Shown here: positions 26,578 to 35,379 of the stretch, in pieces
Layout of the letters: each line of letters opens with the position of its first letter
Position numbering within the stretch: position 1 is the stretch's first letter
NCBI RefSeq assembly: GCF_002021565.1
Contig: NZ_MSZX01000002.1
Coordinates: 490,554 to 554,553, forward strand
Direction: 5' to 3'
DNA from: Paenibacillus selenitireducens
GTDB taxonomy: Bacteria; Bacillota; Bacilli; Paenibacillales; Paenibacillaceae
DNA: 64,000 bases
Made by a program: the position numbers and the translations under genes
Notes under the pieces: model-generated
Told to the model about the DNA's origin: nothing
The model's input: the letters and a program-made list of their open reading frames with translations, nothing else
The model's database searches: none

Positions 26578-27522
26578 ATGAAACTAAGTAAATCCGCCGT
26601 CAAAACATGTGAGCAACTCCTTATGGAATACGCCATGAAAGATGCTGCCGTAACGGATGTAGCGAAATTAATATTCACAGGTGTTGGCGACAAAGATGTC
26701 TATAACATTACCGCACTCTTCGAAGATGAGAAGGATTGGGTGATTGCAGGACGGGTTGAATCTCGTGACAGCGAACATTCAGATGTCGTATTTTTCGTCG
26801 AGCGTGACGGCGTATGGGTTCCACGTGAAGGAGCCCCTACCCTAGAACTTCAAGATCCGTTCTTTACGAAAATCAACGGCGAGTTGATCGTTGGGGGCGT
26901 GCAAATTTATCCGCACCCGACAAAGGCGGAGGGTTTGATGTGGCGTACAGTATTCTATCGTGGGAAGAACATCGCCAACTTGGAGTTGTTCTTCACAGGT
27001 CCAGACGGCATGAAAGACTTGCGGCTTGTAGACTTGAAGGATGGCGTCGGCGTGCTGACTCGTCCGCAAGGGGATAAAGGCGGACGCGGCAAAATCGGCT
27101 TTACCCGCATTGCATCCTTGGATGAGCTATCCATTCCATTGATCGAAGAAACACCGCTGCTGGAAGGGCAATTCATTGATGCGGAGTGGGGCGGCGCGAA
27201 TGAAGCTCATTTGTTGAAGAACGGTCTTCTCGGTGTCCTTGGACATATTGCATCGTTTGATGATGCAGGGGATCGTCACTATTACCCGATGGTATTTGCG
27301 ATTGATCCTGCGACAGGTGTATATTCGGATATTCAATTAATCGCTGTACGTAATCAATTCTTGCCAGGCGTAGCGAAACGCGCTGATTTGGAGGATGTCG
27401 TATTTAGCGGTGGGCTTGTTCGCCATAAAGACGGTACGGCTCACTTATATGCTGGAATCAGCGATGCGGAAGCACAACGTGCGACAATTCCTGATCCGTT
27501 TGCTCCATTTGAAATCTTATAA
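26578..27522 (+). CDS. DUF1861 family protein (beta-propeller-like, GH130-associated)
   Basis: 314 residues from the ATG at 26578 (AGAGG about 10 bases upstream; an in-frame TTG at 26551 exists without a good site). Sequence features are repeated acidic/aromatic strands and motifs such as DWVIAGRVESRDSEHSDVVFFVERDG, DPFFTKINGELIVGGVQ, FTGPDGMKDLRLVDL and FSGGLVRHKDGTAHLYAGISDAEA, consistent with a five-bladed propeller fold like GH32/43/130. I recognise it as DUF1861, a family commonly next to GH130 genes in Firmicutes. It has no signal peptide and is probably a cytoplasmic carbohydrate-active enzyme. The reaction is not known to me. Confidence 0.7.
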   Translation: MKLSKSAVKTCEQLLMEYAMKDAAVTDVAKLIFTGVGDKDVYNITALFEDEKDWVIAGRVESRDSEHSDVVFFVERDGVWVPREGAPTLELQDPFFTKINGELIVGGVQIYPHPTKAEGLMWRTVFYRGKNIANLELFFTGPDGMKDLRLVDLKDGVGVLTRPQGDKGGRGKIGFTRIASLDELSIPLIEETPLLEGQFIDAEWGGANEAHLLKNGLLGVLGHIASFDDAGDRHYYPMVFAIDPATGVYSDIQLIAVRNQFLPGVAKRADLEDVVFSGGLVRHKDGTAHLYAGISDAEAQRATIPDPFAPFEIL

Positions 27523-27557
27523 ATATGAAATCCATTGTTTAGGAGAGTTATTACAAT

Positions 27558-28619
27558 ATGAAAATCTATCGTTATGAACAAAATCCACTGATTACACCAG
27601 CTGACGTGAAGCCGTATCACGATAACTTCGAAGTGATTGGCGCGTTTAATGCCGGTATCGCGAGCTATAATGGCGAAGTATTGATGTTTCTTCGTGTAGC
27701 TGAACGTCCAATCAGCAAGGATCCGAAAATTGTGAAAGCCCCGGTTTTCAATCCGGAGATAAATGAATTAGAGATCATTGACCTGAGCACGGATGATGAG
27801 CGTTTTGACTTCTCGGATCCACGTGTGATCAAGAATAAATCCGAAAGTGCAACGTTCCAGTATTTGACTTCATTATCGTATATTCGAATTGCACGCAGTA
27901 AGGATGGACATCACTTCACGGTGGATGAGAAACCATTTGTATATCCTACAAATTCGTTAGAGACATTCGGTGTGGAAGATCCTCGCGTAACCCAAATTGG
28001 AGATACGTACTATGTGTATTTCTCTGCCGTATCCCCTGTGGGTGTAGGTGAATCGATGGTATCGACCAAAGATTTCGTGAATGTAACTCATCACGGTATG
28101 ATCTTCGGACCCGATAATAAAGACGTGTTGATTTTCCCAGAGAAAATTAACGGCAAATATTATGCTTTGCACCGTCCAACGACGAAGAGCACAGGAAATC
28201 CTGAAATGTGGATCGCTGAATCAGATAACTTATTATACTGGGGGAACCACAAGCATTTGATCGGATTGCGTGACGGCATGTGGGACAGTGGTCGTATCGG
28301 CGGGGGCGCAGTGCCTTTCAAAACGGAAAAAGGTTGGTTGGAGCTGTACCATGGCGCAACGCTGGATCATCGTTATTGCATGGGTGCGGTCTTGCTAGAC
28401 CTGAACGATCCTTCAAAAGTGATTGCACGCTCCAATGCACCGATCATGGAGCCGGAAGCTGAGTACGAGAAGAACGGTTTCTTCGGTGATGTCGTGTTCT
28501 CCTGCGGTGCGCTCGTGGAAGGCGACGTTGTCAAAATGTACTATGGCGTTGCGGATACATCGATGGCTTGCGCAGAACTTAGCGTACAAGAAATTTTAGA
28601 TAGCTTAGTTTACGTATAA
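27558..28619 (+). CDS. GH130 mannoside phosphorylase
   Basis: A 353-residue five-bladed propeller enzyme. GH130 hallmarks are FNAGIASYNGEVLMFLRVAE near residues 30-50, TFGVEDPRVTQIGDTYYVYFSA (conserved Asp), DVLIFPEKINGKYYALHRP, GMWDSGRIGGGAVP, LYHGA and MYYGVADT. Family members use inorganic phosphate to split beta-mannosides into alpha-mannose-1-phosphate plus an acceptor. The N-terminus MKIYRYEQNPLITPADVKP and the length recall the beta-1,2-mannobiose phosphorylase group described from Listeria, but linkage specificity is inference. GGAGAG lies upstream of the ATG. It lies 36 bases after the DUF1861 gene. Confidence 0.88.
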   Translation: MKIYRYEQNPLITPADVKPYHDNFEVIGAFNAGIASYNGEVLMFLRVAERPISKDPKIVKAPVFNPEINELEIIDLSTDDERFDFSDPRVIKNKSESATFQYLTSLSYIRIARSKDGHHFTVDEKPFVYPTNSLETFGVEDPRVTQIGDTYYVYFSAVSPVGVGESMVSTKDFVNVTHHGMIFGPDNKDVLIFPEKINGKYYALHRPTTKSTGNPEMWIAESDNLLYWGNHKHLIGLRDGMWDSGRIGGGAVPFKTEKGWLELYHGATLDHRYCMGAVLLDLNDPSKVIARSNAPIMEPEAEYEKNGFFGDVVFSCGALVEGDVVKMYYGVADTSMACAELSVQEILDSLVYV

Positions 28620-28624
28620 AACAG

Positions 28625-28664
28625 GGACGTCAAAACCGAAACCGGTTTTGGCGTCTTTCATTTT
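28625..28664 (+). terminator. Intercistronic hairpin between GH130 and GH2 genes
   Basis: GACG.CAAAACCG pairs with CGGTTTTGGCGTC, followed by TTTCATTTT. It may be a partial terminator or an RNA-stability element lowering expression of the downstream genes. Confidence 0.6.
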
Positions 28665-28674
28665 AGGAGCGATG

Positions 28675-31269
28675 ATGAAGAGAATGAATATTAAATTAAC
28701 CGAAAATTGGAAGCTGCGTGATTTTCATGTTGGGGAAGCCCGAGATCTTGAAGTTGCATCGCCTGATTTCATTGATTACTTTTGGATGACAACGACGGTG
28801 CCTGGTGATATCCATACCACGCTGCGTGAGAAAGGGATCATTGAGGATCCGTTTTTTGGCCACCAAGATCAGAAATGCCGTTGGGTGGAGGAAAAGGTTT
28901 GGTGGTATCGGACGGTCTTTTCATTCGATGCTGATCTGGAGCCGGGAGAGAAGATGGAGCTTAAGTTCGAAGGGCTGGATACCTTCGCAACCATCTATCT
29001 GAATGGCGTGGAGCTCGGGTCGACGGATAATATGTTCATCAGCCATTCTTTCGATGTAACCCGTGAGTTAAATAAGGGGAAAAATACGCTTGCGGTGAAA
29101 TTTGATCCTGTTCATGTACATGCGGGAGATAAAATTCAATATTATTGGTCGGGCTTTAGCAAGAAACGAATTTGGACGCGTAAAGCGCAAAGTCATTTTG
29201 GGTGGGACTGGGGTCCGCGCCTTGTCTGCGCAGGAATCTGGAAAGATGTGTATTTGATGAAACGGCGTCACGCGCATATAGACAGCGTGTTTGCTCGCAC
29301 CACCTCCATACAGGATCAAGTCGGTGTTGTGGATGTGGATTTATGCGCGCATGCCTTTGATCGCGGGGCTTCGTATTCGGCGCGTGTGGAGCTCTTAGAG
29401 GGCGCAGAGAGCGTTGCGGAAGCCAATGTGCCTTTAGATCGCTTCGGGGGTGTAATGGTTGACGGCGCGATTACAGCGCGGACGTTGCATAACTCCGTTA
29501 CCTTGAAGGTAGCAGATCCGAAGTTATGGTGGACCCATGATCTAGGAACCCCTTTCTTATATCATCTACGCGTGACGTTATTTGCGGATGGGGAGCAAAT
29601 TGATACGTATGAGCAGCCGTTTGGCATTCGCACGATCGAATTAATGCAGCGGGATGAAGAGGGACGTCATGCCTTTACGTTTGTGTTGAACGGTGTTAAA
29701 GTGTTCGCTAAAGGTGCCAATTGGATTCCTATCGACAGCTTTATTGCGACCGTGCCGGACAGCCGGTACACGCATCTTCTTCAAATGGCCAAAGATGCCA
29801 ACATGAATATGATGCGTGCGTGGGGCGGCGGCATTTATGAACGGGATATTTTCTTTGATGAATGTGATCGGCTAGGGATTTTAGTCTGGCAGGACTTCAT
29901 GTTCGCTTGTGCATTGTACCCGGATTATAACCGTAATTTCATGAACAATGTGCACCGTGAAATTGAGCAGATTGTAAAACGTCTTCGCAGTCGTACATGC
30001 CTTGCGCTATGGTGTGGGAATAACGAAAATGATTGGTTGTATGAGGCCCTATACTCTAGTGGCGAGATCACACATCCTTTTTATGGGGAAAAAATATATC
30101 ACGAGCTCATGCCCGCGGTTCTCGAGCAATTAGATCCAACGCGAACGTTCTGGCCTAGCTCGCCTTTTGGCGGGAATGACCATAATTCGCGTGATGTGGG
30201 CGATACGCATAACTGGCAGGTCTGGCATGGAAATAATGAGCCGCGCCACTTTGGTGAACCACAGACCCAAGATTATAGTGTTGAAGGGATCTCGTTCAAA
30301 CGATTCAAGACCGATTTCACGAAATTCGCCAGTGAATTCGGGATGCATGCCGCTTCCAATCGATATACCTTAGCGAAGAACATGCCGGATAACCAATTCT
30401 ATTGGGGCAGCGATGAAATGAAGTATCGCAACAAAGATGTCCATTACCCTAAGGGAATTCTACTAATGGAAGGTTATACGGGGGTTCCGAAGGATATCGA
30501 TGAATATATTCAATTCTCGATGCTGACGCAGGCTGAGGGGTTAAGGTATGGCATTGAGCATTACCGGCGCAATAAACCGGATACGAGCGGGGCTCTATTC
30601 TGGCAATTTAATGACTGCTGGCCGGGCACAAGTTGGTCTGTAATTGACTATTACGGCTTACCCAAGGCGAGCTATCACTATGCGCGTAAATTTTTCGCAC
30701 CGGTGCTCTTAAGTGTGGATCATGATCCGAACCAACCGCTACGCCTTTGGGCTGTCAATGACCGGCGTGAGGCTTATCAGGATCAGGTGGAGTTGATCCT
30801 TTATCTGATGGATGGTACGGTCGTGTTTCAGCGCGAATTCGATGTGTTCGTGGAAGAGAACGGAAAAGTGAATTTTGCCACGCTTCCGGAAGTAGAGGTG
30901 CTGCAGCAGCATAATCCGCGTGACGTTGTCGCCGTGCTTCGCTCGAAGAATCGAGTGACAGAAGATTATGTATTCTATTTGCGGGATCACAAGTATATGG
31001 ATTATCAACCGGCACATATCCAAGTCTCTGTGGATGAGGCGAAAGGACTGATCTGCTTGCTATCGGATCGTGTTGCACGGATGGTGATGATTGAACTAGA
31101 TGCCCCTTGGGTGGTCATGGATGATAATTTCTTTGATCTTATCCCAGGGGAGGAGAAGATAGTTCGTGTTCAACACGTGGACGCTGAGGGGCTACCTTGG
31201 GAGACGTTACGTGTAACGGCGATGAATGATGCAGGATTGCAGGATTTTGGAATCAAGGAGATGAGCTAA
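28675..31269 (+). CDS. GH2 beta-mannosidase
   Basis: About 864 residues, cytoplasmic. The start was chosen at the ATG at 28675, 5 bases after AGGAG; the longer frame from 28648 runs through the hairpin. The N-terminal jelly-roll (ENWKLRDFHVGEARDLE, TTVPGDIHTTLREKGIIEDPFFG) is diagnostic of beta-mannosidases. The catalytic barrel shows WCGNNENDW (acid/base Glu near residue 451) and ASEFGMHA (nucleophile Glu near 554). It releases terminal beta-mannose residues from oligosaccharides. Together with GH130 it gives both hydrolytic and phosphorolytic routes for beta-mannosides. The next gene starts one base after its stop. Confidence 0.93.
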   Translation: MKRMNIKLTENWKLRDFHVGEARDLEVASPDFIDYFWMTTTVPGDIHTTLREKGIIEDPFFGHQDQKCRWVEEKVWWYRTVFSFDADLEPGEKMELKFEGLDTFATIYLNGVELGSTDNMFISHSFDVTRELNKGKNTLAVKFDPVHVHAGDKIQYYWSGFSKKRIWTRKAQSHFGWDWGPRLVCAGIWKDVYLMKRRHAHIDSVFARTTSIQDQVGVVDVDLCAHAFDRGASYSARVELLEGAESVAEANVPLDRFGGVMVDGAITARTLHNSVTLKVADPKLWWTHDLGTPFLYHLRVTLFADGEQIDTYEQPFGIRTIELMQRDEEGRHAFTFVLNGVKVFAKGANWIPIDSFIATVPDSRYTHLLQMAKDANMNMMRAWGGGIYERDIFFDECDRLGILVWQDFMFACALYPDYNRNFMNNVHREIEQIVKRLRSRTCLALWCGNNENDWLYEALYSSGEITHPFYGEKIYHELMPAVLEQLDPTRTFWPSSPFGGNDHNSRDVGDTHNWQVWHGNNEPRHFGEPQTQDYSVEGISFKRFKTDFTKFASEFGMHAASNRYTLAKNMPDNQFYWGSDEMKYRNKDVHYPKGILLMEGYTGVPKDIDEYIQFSMLTQAEGLRYGIEHYRRNKPDTSGALFWQFNDCWPGTSWSVIDYYGLPKASYHYARKFFAPVLLSVDHDPNQPLRLWAVNDRREAYQDQVELILYLMDGTVVFQREFDVFVEENGKVNFATLPEVEVLQQHNPRDVVAVLRSKNRVTEDYVFYLRDHKYMDYQPAHIQVSVDEAKGLICLLSDRVARMVMIELDAPWVVMDDNFFDLIPGEEKIVRVQHVDAEGLPWETLRVTAMNDAGLQDFGIKEMS

Positions 31270-31270
31270 G

Positions 31271-32284
31271 ATGAAGGCGGCTGTATTTCAAGGGAATAAG
31301 CATATTGAGTTTACGGATTGGAAGGTTCCAGCTGTTGGCCCCAATGAAGTGAAGCTGCGTGTGAAAGGCTGCGGGATTTGCGGGACAGATCAGCATATTT
31401 ATCATGGGTTTCCAGGGTCTGCAGAGGTGACACCTCCGATCGTATTAGGGCATGAACTCGCGGGTGAAGTGGTCGCTGTGGGGGATGAGGTTACGAACTT
31501 GCAAGTAGGAGATCGAGTATCCGTGGACCCGAACATCTATTGCGGGAACTGTTATTTCTGCCGGAACGGCAAAGTACATTTATGTGATAACTTGCAAGCG
31601 GTTGGGGTGACCCGTGATGGTGGCATGGGTGAGTATTGCGTTGCACCGGCAGCGAACTGTTATTTGCTGCCTGATGAGTTGAGCTGGATTGAGGGAGCCA
31701 TGATTGAGCCTTTAGGTTGTGTGCTTCACGGATTTAAGAAATTAGATATTCGTCCGACACACCAAGTTCTTATTATCGGCGGCGGCTTTATTGGCCAATT
31801 GTTCCTGCAGCTCGTCAAGGCAGCGGGCGTGAAAGGAATTATAGTTAGTGAGCCGGAAGCATTCAAACATGATCGATTAGTCGAATTAGGTGCAGATGAA
31901 GCGGTATCTCCTGCGGCTGAAGGTGTGATGGATGCTCTTCGCCATCAGTTTGATATTGTCATTGAATGCGTTGGCCGTGCGGACTCGATGGAGTTGGCTG
32001 TGAAGGCATCGCGTAAGGGAGGACAAGTATTAATGTTCGGCGTGGCTTCCCCGGATACGTTCATTCAAGTCTCACCGTTCGAGATTTTTACCAAAGAGCT
32101 GCGAATTATGGGTTCTTTCATTAATCCTTATACCCATGAGGAAGCGATTGCGCTGATTGAGAAGGGGATCGTTCAGGTTGAGCCGTTAATTAGTCATCGC
32201 TTCTCGTTAACAGATATACCGACAATTATGGAACAGTATCCAACATTGCGCGTATCTAAAGGGGTTATTGTGCACGATAGTTAG
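31271..32284 (+). CDS. Zinc-dependent medium-chain alcohol/polyol dehydrogenase
   Basis: A 337-residue MDR family enzyme. The catalytic zinc ligands are in GCGICGTDQHIYHG and GHELAGEV, the structural zinc cysteines in YCGNCYFCRNGKVHLCDN, and the nucleotide-binding loop in VLIIGGGFIGQL. It resembles sorbitol, threonine and arabinitol dehydrogenases. It is last in the sugar operon and might oxidise a mannose-linked alcohol or reduce a released sugar; the substrate is unknown. The last 94 bases of the gene recur almost unchanged at 40096-40191. Confidence 0.88.
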   Translation: MKAAVFQGNKHIEFTDWKVPAVGPNEVKLRVKGCGICGTDQHIYHGFPGSAEVTPPIVLGHELAGEVVAVGDEVTNLQVGDRVSVDPNIYCGNCYFCRNGKVHLCDNLQAVGVTRDGGMGEYCVAPAANCYLLPDELSWIEGAMIEPLGCVLHGFKKLDIRPTHQVLIIGGGFIGQLFLQLVKAAGVKGIIVSEPEAFKHDRLVELGADEAVSPAAEGVMDALRHQFDIVIECVGRADSMELAVKASRKGGQVLMFGVASPDTFIQVSPFEIFTKELRIMGSFINPYTHEEAIALIEKGIVQVEPLISHRFSLTDIPTIMEQYPTLRVSKGVIVHDS

Positions 32285-32286
32285 TC
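32191..32286 (+). repeat. Source copy of a 96-bp duplication (3' end of the dehydrogenase gene)
   Basis: Identical to 40096-40191 except for one base (A at 32222, G at 40127). Both ends of the block are TAGTC. Confidence 0.9.
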
Positions 32287-32312
32287 TGTGCACGCCCATT
32301 ATCGATAAGAAC

Positions 32313-32357
32313 AAAAGACGACTACTCATCCTGTAAAAGGGATAGTGTCGTCTTTTT
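32313..32357 (+). terminator. Terminator of the sugar operon
   Basis: AAAAGACGAC pairs with GTCGTCTTTTT across an imperfect loop region. Confidence 0.7.
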
Positions 32358-32360
32358 GCA

Positions 32361-32450
32361 TTATAGCACTTTTCTTAATAATTGCTCCACATCAGTGTTC
32401 GACGGCATGCCGCTCTGTGCACCGAACTTTGTAACAGCAAGTGCATCGTC
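32361..32450 (-). pseudogene. Ribokinase 3' remnant
   Basis: On the minus strand, 30 codons read DDALAVTKFGAQSGMPSNTD and then VEQLLRKVL before a stop (32361-32363). The AALAVTKFGAQSSIP-type sequence is the conserved C-terminus of PfkB-family ribokinases. The rest of the gene is gone; the remnant begins at the stop codon of the nucleoside hydrolase gene, so a deletion joined the two. A ribokinase here would have used the ribose freed by the hydrolase. Confidence 0.8.
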
Positions 32451-33354
32451 ATGATCCTTTTAACAAACGGCTCATTAACATGCTGACCATTCGATCTGCA
32501 TCCACATCCAAGCATACCGCTACATTCGTTGGCTCCGCAAGGGTAGCCAGTGTTTGCCCTGTCTTAGGCCGATGATCGTATTCGATCTGAACATGCATGT
32601 TCTTCGTCGTAACGAGGCTGCGGTCTAACAGTAACGATACCGTGAGTGGATCATGCATAAAAGTATGTTGTTCTTGGACAAAATCAAACCAATGTTTCAT
32701 CATGTCCGCAAGTTTCAGATTAAGCGGGTCATTGGACTGTAGAAGTTGCCTTCGTTCCTGTTCCGTAATTTGAACCTTTAAGGTCACATCGAGCCCAACC
32801 ATCACAATAGGTGCCCCACTGTTGAATACGACGGACGCGGCTTCCGGGTCACAGACGATATTATGCTCTGCAATACGCATATCTGTTCCATTATCGCCGA
32901 GTCGAGTAACTCCTCCCATCAGGACGATTTCCTTGACATGTTGGGCGATGCGGGGCTCGCGAATCAGGCTTGCGGCAATGTTTGTTAATGGTCCGATCGG
33001 AATCAGTGTTATCTCGCCGGGGTTATTCATTACCGTATCAATAATGAAATCAATCGCATGTCGGCTGTCATAGGTTAGTTCTTCCGCCGGTTCGATGAGT
33101 CCTACGCCTTCATGGCCCGCCATCCAAATGGGACGATTACGGAGCAAGGGATCGTTCAACCCCGCAAAGACGGGAATGTCCGTCCGATTTGCCAGTTTCA
33201 GCATTTTGCTAACCATTCTGGCACGAAGATGTGTGTCGCCGTACACTGTAGTAATTCCCTCTAATTTCAATTCTGGCGAGCGCAAAGCGAGAGCGATCGC
33301 CATCGCATCATCAATGTCGCTTCCAATATCGGTATCAATAATTACGCGGTTCAT
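32449..33354 (-). CDS. Ribonucleoside hydrolase (IunH/Rih family)
   Basis: About 301 residues with the N-terminal calcium/ribose-binding signature IIDTDIGSDIDDAMAIALAL and downstream family motifs IPIGPLTNIAASL and HNIVCDPEAASVVF. It hydrolyses ribonucleosides to base and ribose. Of two in-frame ATGs, the one at 33354 lies about 10 bases from GGAGAGG, while the one at 33363 nearly touches it, so 33354 is preferred. It is the last intact gene of the nucleoside uptake operon, after adenosine deaminase. The base preference is not deducible. Confidence 0.88.
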   Translation of the reverse strand: MNRVIIDTDIGSDIDDAMAIALALRSPELKLEGITTVYGDTHLRARMVSKMLKLANRTDIPVFAGLNDPLLRNRPIWMAGHEGVGLIEPAEELTYDSRHAIDFIIDTVMNNPGEITLIPIGPLTNIAASLIREPRIAQHVKEIVLMGGVTRLGDNGTDMRIAEHNIVCDPEAASVVFNSGAPIVMVGLDVTLKVQITEQERRQLLQSNDPLNLKLADMMKHWFDFVQEQHTFMHDPLTVSLLLDRSLVTTKNMHVQIEYDHRPKTGQTLATLAEPTNVAVCLDVDADRMVSMLMSRLLKGS

Positions 33355-33403
33355 TGGTTTCATTCCTCTCCCTGGATGATTACCTAGTCATTCACCACTT
33401 ATA

Positions 33404-34429
33404 TTATTCAGCGAAGTGGTTTCGCAGTAATGCTGCTTTGATCTCGTCTTCCACAAATGAGGCTTTAATAGCGAGCGTATTCATTTTCATGAAATCACGA
33501 GGTTCAAATCCGAAATTGTTCGCTAATCGCCCATATTCCAGATTTAATGTTGTATTGGAAACTGTCGCATTATCGGTATTGACGGTAACGGCGATACCTT
33601 CATCATAGTACCTCCGAATCGGATGCAAGCTCCGATCTGCTGCCGCCTTCGTCTGTATATTGCTGCTGAAGCACATTTCTAGTGTTGTTTGACTCTCTCG
33701 AACGTGCGACAAGAGATCTTGATTCTGCTCAAGTCGAACGCCATGTCCAATTCTTTGCGCGTGAAGTGCAAAGATGGCATCTCGAATGCTATCAGCACCA
33801 GCAGCTTCACCTGCATGGATCGTGATGGGAATGCCTGCGAGATGAGCAGCTTCAAAGACAGATTTATGAAGAATAGCAGGGTAGCCTGCTTCATCTCCCG
33901 CCAGATCAATGCCGACGACACCTTTGCGATAGAACATTTTGGCCAGTTCGAGCACTTGCTCATTCATAGAGACAGGGTGATTGCGCAGGCAAATGAGAAT
34001 GAGCCGAGAGATTGTCCCGCATTGCGCTTCCCCGCGCTGCATCCCTTTCAATACCGCCGTCACGATGGCTTCTAAGGTTAATCCTTGCTCCACATGCAGC
34101 TGGGGAGCAAAACGAATCTCGATATATTTCACATTGGTGTTCGCGGCGTCTTCTACGGCCTCAAATGCGATACGTTCGAGATTTGCTGCGGTTTGCATGA
34201 GCGAGATGGGCAGCTGAAATTTCTCTAGATAGGATGTGAGACTGTTACAGCTATCTTGAACTTGAATGAGTTGGAGAAATTGCTCCTCATCTTTCGGAAG
34301 CGGAATGTCGGCTTCAGTTGCTAAGGCACGAACGGTAGAAGGTCGAAGTCCGCCATCTAAGTGATAATGCAGCTCTACTTTAGGTAATTGCTCGAATGCT
34401 TGCCCAGGTTCGATTGGCAGTTTCGTCAT
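33404..34429 (-). CDS. add: Adenosine deaminase
   Basis: A 341-residue (beta/alpha)8 metal-dependent hydrolase that converts adenosine to inosine. Zinc ligands HYHLDGG near residues 21-27, HAGEAAGADSIRDAI with the catalytic Glu-containing loop, IGHGVRLEQN and NTDNATVSNTTL are all present. AAAGGAG lies about 11 bases upstream of the ATG, which overlaps the stop of the permease gene. In this operon it would act on imported adenosine before the nucleoside hydrolase. Confidence 0.93.
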   Translation of the reverse strand: MTKLPIEPGQAFEQLPKVELHYHLDGGLRPSTVRALATEADIPLPKDEEQFLQLIQVQDSCNSLTSYLEKFQLPISLMQTAANLERIAFEAVEDAANTNVKYIEIRFAPQLHVEQGLTLEAIVTAVLKGMQRGEAQCGTISRLILICLRNHPVSMNEQVLELAKMFYRKGVVGIDLAGDEAGYPAILHKSVFEAAHLAGIPITIHAGEAAGADSIRDAIFALHAQRIGHGVRLEQNQDLLSHVRESQTTLEMCFSSNIQTKAAADRSLHPIRRYYDEGIAVTVNTDNATVSNTTLNLEYGRLANNFGFEPRDFMKMNTLAIKASFVEDEIKAALLRNHFAE

Positions 34430-35379
34430 GAAGATTTGGTCTCCTTTAGCTTGGCTTTTGTCAGCTTTCTTTTTTTCTTTTTCGATTCTGAAATCGCATA
34501 GACCATAAGCGCGATGACAGTCACAATGTACGGAGTTGTCCCAATTAGCTCTGCAGGCAGCTTCAGAATTTGAAGTGCATTCGCTAGTGCATCGGCAGCT
34601 CCGAAGAGTAAGGCAGATAAGAAGGTACCGATGGTTGTACTGCGGCCCACAGCTTCCGCTGCAATGCCGATCCAGCCCCTTCCGGCAGTCATATCCCTCG
34701 TAAATAGCGACAAGTAGCCCATGGACATATACGCACCGCCTAATGATGCGAAGAATCCACTAATTAACAGCGAGATAAATTGAATGCGGTTGACTTTTAC
34801 ACCGACGGATTGAGCAGCTTTTGGATTCTCACCCACGGCTCGAATTTGCAAGCCTAAAGGTGTTTTGGCGAGCAAATAATAAAGACCTGCAACGGCAACT
34901 AGAGATACATAAGTAAGTACATTATGTCCAGACAGAATCGGCCCTAACACCGGAATATCTTGAATCAGCGGAATATGCAGATTCGGTAGGACGCCGCTTT
35001 TCAAGGAGGTGGAAGCCCCTTTATCTCCGCTGACCAAGTACAGAATAAAGACCGTTCCACCGGATGCAAACATATTGACCGCAATACCGCCTAAGATGAT
35101 ATGCGTTTTGAATTTTAGTGTAAAAAAGCCTAGAAGAGCTGCAATGATAACGCCAGATAGGACCGCACATAACAAACCGACCCAAGCACTGCCAGAATAT
35201 GCGCTTGTGATGACACCGGTTAAAGCGGCTACAAGCATTGTTCCTTCCAAGCCGATGTTGACGATGCCTGCTTTGTTCGAGATCAAAGCGCCTAACGCAG
35301 CGAATAAGATCGGCGTCATCACACGAAGGACCGAGAATGCAAAGTCTGTTGAGAATAGCAGATGCATAAAGTTATTCAC
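34426..35379 (-). CDS. Nucleoside ABC transporter permease (NupQ/BmpD type)
   Basis: A 317-residue membrane protein of the BPD_transp_2 family with 8-10 helices. Signature segments are ALGALISNKAGIVNIGLEGTMLVAAL, HIILGGIAVNMFASG and the ATPase-contact stretch LGLQIRAVGENPKAAQSVGVKV. It overlaps both neighbours (the permease upstream and adenosine deaminase downstream) by a few bases. It forms the import channel with the next-listed permease. Confidence 0.92.
   Translation of the reverse strand: MNNFMHLLFSTDFAFSVLRVMTPILFAALGALISNKAGIVNIGLEGTMLVAALTGVITSAYSGSAWVGLLCAVLSGVIIAALLGFFTLKFKTHIILGGIAVNMFASGGTVFILYLVSGDKGASTSLKSGVLPNLHIPLIQDIPVLGPILSGHNVLTYVSLVAVAGLYYLLAKTPLGLQIRAVGENPKAAQSVGVKVNRIQFISLLISGFFASLGGAYMSMGYLSLFTRDMTAGRGWIGIAAEAVGRSTTIGTFLSALLFGAADALANALQILKLPAELIGTTPYIVTVIALMVYAISESKKKKRKLTKAKLKETKSS

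Noticed and set aside
31271-32284. Dehydrogenase as threonine or sorbitol dehydrogenase by name
   Set aside because: The zinc and cofactor motifs are shared by many MDR enzymes; nothing visible separates the substrates, so only a general call is given.
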